A program made the translations under genes and the position numbers. Under the pieces are notes generated by a model. The model was not told the DNA's origin. It did no database searches and worked only from the letters and a program-made list of their open reading frames with translations. A DNA stretch of 10,849 nucleotides from Cryomorphaceae bacterium (lineage in GTDB: Bacteria > Bacteroidota > Bacteroidia > Flavobacteriales > Schleiferiaceae), in contig DMCR01000121.1 in NCBI GenBank assembly GCA_003445735.1, positions 942 through 11,790 on the forward strand, given 5' to 3'. Numbering within the stretch: position 1 is the first letter of the stretch; each line of letters opens with the position of its first letter. Shown one piece after another: positions 6,350-10,849 of the stretch.

Positions 6350-9300
6350 TTATCGGTTAATATAGAGGTATCCGTTAAACTCTTGGCTCGAGGTGCCGCC
6401 CATACGTACGTAGTAGAAGTAAGTTCCGCTCGGTAGGATTTCCTCGGCATTATTCAAATACGTGTTTGTATTGGCACGTCCGTCGAAGTCGTTTTGGTAG
6501 TCGGTGTTTTCATAGACCTTCAAGCCTAGTCTGCTAAAGATTACCACTTGTGTACCAGGGAACTGCTGAATGCCTGGGATGACCCAGTAATCATTATTGC
6601 CATCATTGTCCGGCGTCAAGACTGTCGCTGCTTCGAGGTCACAAACGTCCGCATCTAGGAAGTTCGGAATGCCGTCACCATCACAATCGTCGAAGCCGAT
6701 ACCGTCGCCATTCGAATCAAATTCCATGGCGTCGGAGATGCCGTCATTATCACTATCGGTATCCTGTTGGTTTGGGATTCCGTCACCATCGGCATCAGCC
6801 ATACCGCCGCCTGCACCAGCAATGCCACCTTCATCGTCGTTCATAATACCATCACAATCTTCGTCGAGGGCCAGGATTAGAACGCTGTCCGTGACTAAAG
6901 CGCCATTGGTATCGATGGCTGTAATGGTATACCATCCTGAGGTTAATGCTGTAATCGTATCCGTGCTCTGACCCGAACTCCAGAAAAGGCTGATCGGAGC
7001 AACACCGCCTGAAGTAGTCGCATAGGCCGCACCATCAAAGTCGGTAGGGCAAATGTTATGACTTAATACAGTTGTGGAAATAGAGAAATAATTGGGCTCT
7101 GTTAACATCACGGTATCCATCGTGCTACAACCGTTACTATCTAATACAGTGACGATATAAGTACCTTCCGATAAACCGCTAAGGTCTTCAGTGGTTGATC
7201 CGTTATTCCAGGAGAAGGTATATGGAGCTGTACCGCCGCTGACCGACATATCTGCAGACCCGTCATTGGCGCCTTCCGTGCTCACGCCATATCCATTGTA
7301 GTTGGACGGTATGATGCTGGTCATGAGCTTTGTAGGTTCATTAATGGTAATACTGCCCATGGCCATACAACCGTTCGTATCGCTCACCTCCCAGAAGTAA
7401 GTGCCAGCTGCAAGGTTAGTCGCAGTGGCTGCAGTGCCTAGGTTAATCCAAGTATAGGAGTAAGCTCCACTACCGCCGCTGGCATTGATTGTAGCCGTTC
7501 CGTTCGCGTCACCGAAACAAAGGGCATCAGTTGATGTGATGGTGGCTTGTACTACACCGCCTGTAGGTTGGTTTACGGTGACGGGCACCTGAACCGAATC
7601 CACATTACCCAAGCTATCGAGGCCGTAGAACCAAATTATTGGCGAACCTACATCCGCACAAGTAAAGAGTGTTTGAGAGAGCCATAGGGAATCTATACCG
7701 CTACAATCACTCGAAGCGCTGTCCACCATGCCAAGGGTTAGCATATCAAATCCAGCAGCATCGAGGGTCAAACCCACACTATATGGGTAAAGCGAAGGTC
7801 CGTCCGCATCGATCACTGTGATGGTGAAGCCTACACTATCTTGGTTACCAGAAGCGTCGGTCACAACATAGGCTACAATATGCTGGCCTATACCAAAGTT
7901 ACCCGAAGGAGTATTACTGTTGTAGTAGGTAGAAGTGTAGTTCGAACTGTTCTCTTTAACAGTTGGTGAAGCCCATGCAAAAGCTGCAAAACAGCTGTCC
8001 GCATCTGCATTCAAGGTAGTATCGCCTTGACCCAAAGTGATCACTGGCGCTACGGTATCCTCCACAGTGGTGTAGAAGCTACAAGTATCGCCATTGCCTT
8101 GCAAGTCATAAGCGAAGTAGTCGATTTTAAAAAGCCCGACGGGCAAATAACCGCCGTTGGCCAGGCTGAAGTAGGAACTGTCCAAACCACAGTTATCGTA
8201 GACGCTGTCACCGGTCCAAGTTACCTGGGTCCAGCTGCTATCCGCATCAGCAAAGATGCTCAGAGAGTCTGGACAATAGATCTCCGGCTTTATATTTTCG
8301 GTGACTATGAGTTTCTGAAGTATAGAATCTGTGTTGCCGTGTACGTCGGTCACGAACCAATAAATATCATAATCACCAAGTGCGTAGTATGCATTGGCAT
8401 CGTGGAATAAGGTGTCCACCCCACAAGATTCAACAATAGGAGGAGGGGTAAGACTCAAGCTGTCGGTAAAGACCCCACAGGTATCGACCCCTGCATAGAT
8501 GGTTAGGGTATCCAAGGTGCCTGTCCAGGCCGGTGCTATGGTATCAAGAACGGTGACCACGAAGAAACAAGTATCGTTATTACCACTTGGGTCCTCTGCG
8601 TAGTGGAATACGGTATCCACACCTACGGGAAAGAACGTACCACTTGTATCACTATGAGTATAGAAGATGCTATCGCTGTTGTCAGAGGCCACAGGGCTGT
8701 TCCAAACCAAGATCGCACCACAGTTCAGGGCATCTGTATATAATGTGGTGTCAATCAAACAGCTGGTGAAACTTGGGGCGAAGGTATCCTGTACCGTAAC
8801 CGTGAAGCTGCACGAATCCATATTGCCGTTCACGTCGGTCGCTACGGTCCATACCGTGTGTAATCCGATGCCAAACCAAGTACCGCTGGTATCGCTTACA
8901 TAAGAAGTATCCATGCCACAAGCATCGTACAAGCTTGCCGCTGTCCAGCTATAATGTACACCGGAAGTATCGGCGCCCACATAGAGGGTAGTATCGTCAC
9001 CACATAAGATTTCTGGTCCGAGGGTATCGACGATGGTTACTATGGCGTAAGCAGTATCACTTTGGTTGCCGTCGGTTCCCACCAACATGACCGTATGGGC
9101 ACCTAGGTCGGCACAAGTCCAAGCCGCCGAATCAATACTTAAGATGAGGTTACAGTTGTCGGAACTTCCGCCATCTACATCTGCAGGCGTGATGGCTACA
9201 TTGCCTAAGCTATCCACCTGAACGGTGAGGTCTTGAGGGATGACCACAGGAGCTACACCGTCGCTGTCGCTGACGGTAATGCTCGCGGTACCTTGACAGC

Positions 9301-10849
9301 CTAATGGATCGATGATGGTGACGGTGTAGGTGCCGCTGGTTACGGCACTGAGGTCTTCGGTAGTTTCACCGTTGCTCCAAACAAAAGAGATCGGCGTTAC
9401 AGTGGTAACCATAGTCAGATTAACAGAACCGTCTGCCGTACCGGGACAGCTCGCCGGTGAAGCAATGAGTGAAGCTTGGGGAGTAGGGTTGACATTCGCC
9501 GAAACAGGTAAAGAAGTCCATTGACAATTGCTTTGAGAAACGGCAACGACTTGGTAACGGGTAGTATCCATTAAGGCTGGTGTGGTATAGGTGTTTCCTG
9601 TGGCGCCTGGTATGGGTGTCCAAAGGTTGTTGATTAATGAATACCATTGGAATACGGTGGTTCCTGTGGTGCTTACCCCAAAAGTGGCTGTGGTACCCTC
9701 ACAGATATCATGGGATACTGGGCTATACGTAACGGTAAAGTCGATGGGATCATCTAGACTTAAGGTATTGCCGGCAGAGGTTTGACAGCCGTTGGCATCA
9801 GTCAAGATAAGGTCAATATAATGGCCTTGCGTAAGTCCAGTGATTGTAGCGACGCCGCCTAGAACGTTCGCTGTTGCGGAGCCTCCTTCATAGGTCACGG
9901 TGTACGCGCCATCCGGAACGTTGGTCACATTAAAAGTGATGGTGCCGTCGTTCGCGCTACATACTGTAGGGTCTGTTTTGGCAAAGTTCGTGGCGGAGAG
10001 TGATCCGCCTTTTGTTCCGGTGACGCTCACTGTTGCAATATTTGCGCCGGTTGAGCTCAAGGTAATGGTTGCTGGATTTGGTGCAGGGGCTGTACCGTCC
10101 ATCGCTATGAAAATGCCCGTATCCAACATACCGGTACTATCTGCACCCAAGGTCAGAGTGGCACTGTAGGTTCCGTTTAGGGCGGTGCTGAGATGGTAAC
10201 CTGTAGGAGCCGTGATAACCAAACTGTCACTGAGTTTATCTGCTTCCACGAGTACGCTCTGTCCGGCACTTGGAAATCCATCACAAGTAAAGAAAGGTGT
10301 AGTAGTTCCGAAGGTGTTGATGGTTGGAACGATGGTTTCATTTGCGGTTGTTGGGAACCATGAAGAAGGATTATCGCCTGTGATGAGGTAGCTCACTGGA
10401 CCTGTACCTGAAGCCCCGATGGTCAAACTAACGCTGCTGCTGCTAGCATATTCTAGGGTCACTCGTGAACGACCGTCGGTCCCTGGCGTGTTCGATCCCG
10501 GAGAGGTGTTGGCGAATGATCCGTTACCTGTTCCAGTGGACGTGTAGCTTAAGAAAGTACTTGAACCCAGGGTATATCCTGAGAAACTTTCAGATTCAAT
10601 ATAGCGCCCTGAGGGTCCTACGGCATCAAGATCCCAAACCGTAAAGTAGAAATCTCCAAGGGTTGCAGGAACTGGAGAGCCTGCCGTACCGTCTTCGATG
10701 AACAGGATGGTGTAACGAACCAAACCATTTGGTCCTGTCCAAAGAACAGAAGGGCTGAAGTGCCCTGATGAGTTGCCATTGGTGGTATTGTCGAGGTCGA
10801 AATCAGAGATTAGTGCATTAGTCATACCGTCTATGGAAACAATCGCGTC
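6350..10849 (-). CDS. Giant T9SS surface adhesin with HYR and SprB-like repeats, N-terminus outside window
   Basis: The frame stays open to the window's right edge (1499 residues visible). The first Met (10823-10825) is preceded by eight in-frame sense codons, so the true start is probably outside. Numbering from that Met: 1-160 beta-sandwich resembling N-terminal domains of other Bacteroidota surface proteins; 166-274 second sandwich (IVPTINTFGTTTPF, VVITAPTGYHLST-like); 275-360 SprB-like; 361-449 Ig-like (FQWYS, W and C pair); 450-521 SprB-like; about 524-1087 seven HYR-like repeats; 1091-1320 three SprB-like repeats (FSWNNGSTTEDLSGLSEGTY); 1321-1395 TSP3-like DxDxDGI motifs; 1400-1491 type B sorting domain (TPDNDGNNDYW, VVIFSRLGLKVYE, LPSGTYFYYVRM, end YLYINR). 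It should cross the outer membrane through the T9SS and act as a surface adhesin, for attachment or gliding. It heads the four-gene minus-strand unit. Ligand unknown. It is SprB-like in style but far shorter in the visible part and rich in HYR, so the name sprB is not given. Confidence 0.9.
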   Translation of the reverse strand, partial: DAIVSIDGMTNALISDFDLDNTTNGNSSGHFSPSVLWTGPNGLVRYTILFIEDGTAGSPVPATLGDFYFTVWDLDAVGPSGRYIESESFSGYTLGSSTFLSYTSTGTGNGSFANTSPGSNTPGTDGRSRVTLEYASSSSVSLTIGASGTGPVSYLITGDNPSSWFPTTANETIVPTINTFGTTTPFFTCDGFPSAGQSVLVEADKLSDSLVITAPTGYHLSTALNGTYSATLTLGADSTGMLDTGIFIAMDGTAPAPNPATITLSSTGANIATVSVTGTKGGSLSATNFAKTDPTVCSANDGTITFNVTNVPDGAYTVTYEGGSATANVLGGVATITGLTQGHYIDLILTDANGCQTSAGNTLSLDDPIDFTVTYSPVSHDICEGTTATFGVSTTGTTVFQWYSLINNLWTPIPGATGNTYTTPALMDTTRYQVVAVSQSNCQWTSLPVSANVNPTPQASLIASPASCPGTADGSVNLTMVTTVTPISFVWSNGETTEDLSAVTSGTYTVTIIDPLGCQGTASITVSDSDGVAPVVIPQDLTVQVDSLGNVAITPADVDGGSSDNCNLILSIDSAAWTCADLGAHTVMLVGTDGNQSDTAYAIVTIVDTLGPEILCGDDTTLYVGADTSGVHYSWTAASLYDACGMDTSYVSDTSGTWFGIGLHTVWTVATDVNGNMDSCSFTVTVQDTFAPSFTSCLIDTTLYTDALNCGAILVWNSPVASDNSDSIFYTHSDTSGTFFPVGVDTVFHYAEDPSGNNDTCFFVVTVLDTIAPAWTGTLDTLTIYAGVDTCGVFTDSLSLTPPPIVESCGVDTLFHDANAYYALGDYDIYWFVTDVHGNTDSILQKLIVTENIKPEIYCPDSLSIFADADSSWTQVTWTGDSVYDNCGLDSSYFSLANGGYLPVGLFKIDYFAYDLQGNGDTCSFYTTVEDTVAPVITLGQGDTTLNADADSCFAAFAWASPTVKENSSNYTSTYYNSNTPSGNFGIGQHIVAYVVTDASGNQDSVGFTITVIDADGPSLYPYSVGLTLDAAGFDMLTLGMVDSASSDCSGIDSLWLSQTLFTCADVGSPIIWFYGLDSLGNVDSVQVPVTVNQPTGGVVQATITSTDALCFGDANGTATINASGGSGAYSYTWINLGTAATATNLAAGTYFWEVSDTNGCMAMGSITINEPTKLMTSIIPSNYNGYGVSTEGANDGSADMSVSGGTAPYTFSWNNGSTTEDLSGLSEGTYIVTVLDSNGCSTMDTVMLTEPNYFSISTTVLSHNICPTDFDGAAYATTSGGVAPISLFWSSGQSTDTITALTSGWYTITAIDTNGALVTDSVLILALDEDCDGIMNDDEGGIAGAGGGMADADGDGIPNQQDTDSDNDGISDAMEFDSNGDGIGFDDCDGDGIPNFLDADVCDLEAATVLTPDNDGNNDYWVIPGIQQFPGTQVVIFSRLGLKVYENTDYQNDFDGRANTNTYLNNAEEILPSGTYFYYVRMGGTSSQEFNGYLYINR
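6353..6628 (-). other. Type B T9SS C-terminal sorting domain (gliding-associated, TIGR04131/CHU_C-like)
   Basis: Residues 1400-1491 carry the family order TP-(N/D)-DG-ND-W, V-IF-R-G-KVYE, an FDG turn, LPSGTYFYYV and a final strand ending INR. This domain directs export through the T9SS. Type B domains are known in F. johnsoniae to depend on an SprF-type partner, which is encoded immediately downstream. Confidence 0.9.
6641..6865 (-). other. TSP3-like Asp-rich calcium-binding stretch
   Basis: Five D-x-D-x-D-G-I motifs: DEDCDGI (1321-1327), DADGDGI (1344-1350), DSDNDGI (1357-1363), DSNGDGI (1370-1376), DCDGDGI (1380-1386). Thrombospondin type 3-like repeats bind Ca2+ and stiffen a linker. A glycine-rich insert, GGIAGAGGGM (1333-1342), separates the first motif from the rest. 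The stretch sits directly before the sorting domain. Confidence 0.85.
6866..7555 (-). repeat. Three SprB-like repeats before the calcium-binding stretch
   Basis: Residues about 1091-1164, 1165-1244 and 1245-1320 share the scheme N/D-G-A-x-GG-APY-F-W-G-T-DLS-L--GTY-VTV-D-NGC-----I-L-EP. This is the repeat type that gives SprB its length in gliding Flavobacterium. Each unit is about 75 residues. The third lacks the late NGC cysteine (it has NGAL). Two more copies lie near 275-360 and 450-521, so the repeat flanks the HYR array on both sides. Confidence 0.8.
7565..9256 (-). repeat. Array of about seven HYR-like domains within the adhesin
   Basis: Successive units of about 80 residues start with a D-T-x-A-P-like step (DTLGPEI, DTFAPSF, DTIAPAW, ENIKPEI, DTVAPVI, DADGPSL) and end D--GN-D---F-VTV-D, the hyalin-repeat pattern. 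Approximate unit borders, in residues from the first Met, are 524-600, 601-680, 681-761, 762-843, 844-923, 924-1006 and 1007-1087. Units carry paired Cys residues. The fourth unit (PPPIVES) and the first and last are the most divergent. HYR domains are Ig-like stalk or adhesion modules. The DNA copies themselves are diverged, so this is a protein-level repeat. Confidence 0.82.

Noticed and set aside
8027..8410. Plus-strand open frame of 127 codons opposite the adhesin
   Set aside because: It mirrors the repetitive coding pattern of the adhesin on the other strand, has no signal or domain, and lies wholly inside a well supported gene. The same holds for the other plus-strand frames between 6597 and 10169.
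7565..9256. Tandem DNA repeats or a CRISPR-like array
   Set aside because: The regularity is at protein level (about 80-residue HYR units). The nucleotide copies are strongly diverged and there are no constant repeats with unique spacers.
10823..10825. ATG as the true start of the adhesin
   Set aside because: The frame continues open to the window edge, no signal peptide follows this Met, and the upstream residues (DAIVSIDG) continue the same strand pattern, so the protein is truncated by the window.
6350..10849. Naming the adhesin sprB
   Set aside because: It shares the repeat type and sorting domain, but HYR domains dominate and the N-terminus is unseen. Many unrelated adhesins have this style.

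Overview
The window reads as Bacteroidota DNA, most likely a Flavobacteriales-type marine or aquatic bacterium. The reasons are a type IX secretion (T9SS) adhesin with a gliding-motility-type C-terminal domain, a PorP/SprF-family gene next to it, abundant short-lipobox lipoproteins, and start codons without Shine-Dalgarno motifs. No rRNA, tRNA, CRISPR or transposon is visible. Species cannot be set from the sequence alone.

Layout. Positions 1-222 (+) are the C-terminal end of a cupin-domain sugar-phosphate enzyme-like protein, with a short hairpin terminator behind it. Positions 223-487 are noncoding and hold two inverted repeats. One is a perfect 7-3-7 palindrome (460-476) just upstream of the next gene and is a candidate operator. 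Positions 488-3561 (+) are a tight four-gene unit. All four products have export signals (one signal-peptidase-I type, three lipoproteins) and each appears to contain one or two NTF2-like (SnoaL-like) alpha+beta cone domains. The first is a clear tandem duplication of that fold, and the second is fused to C-terminal TPR repeats. The genes are separated by 17 nt, overlap by 11 nt, and are spaced by 2 nt. A strong hairpin with a T-run (3588-3617) ends the unit.

Positions 3618-10849 (-) are a second, convergent four-gene unit, transcribed right to left. It starts with a very large surface adhesin whose N-terminus lies beyond the window. Next come a PorP/SprF-like outer-membrane protein, a beta-propeller (PD40-like) protein ending in a SPOR-like domain, and a small lipoprotein of unknown function. 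The visible adhesin (1499 residues) runs: beta-sandwich domains, SprB-like and Ig-like domains, about seven HYR-like repeats, three SprB-like repeats, an Asp-rich TSP3-like calcium-binding stretch, and a type B (CHU_C/TIGR04131-like) T9SS sorting domain.

How the parts fit. From T9SS knowledge, the PorP/SprF protein is expected to help export or hold its neighbouring type B-CTD adhesin at the cell surface. The propeller protein probably links that assembly to peptidoglycan, but through a SPOR domain where the better known PorE-type proteins carry an OmpA-like domain. The NTF2-fold lipoprotein operon is the least explained part. It encodes four different exported versions of a small-ligand or enzyme scaffold together, with no recognised catalytic partner in the window.
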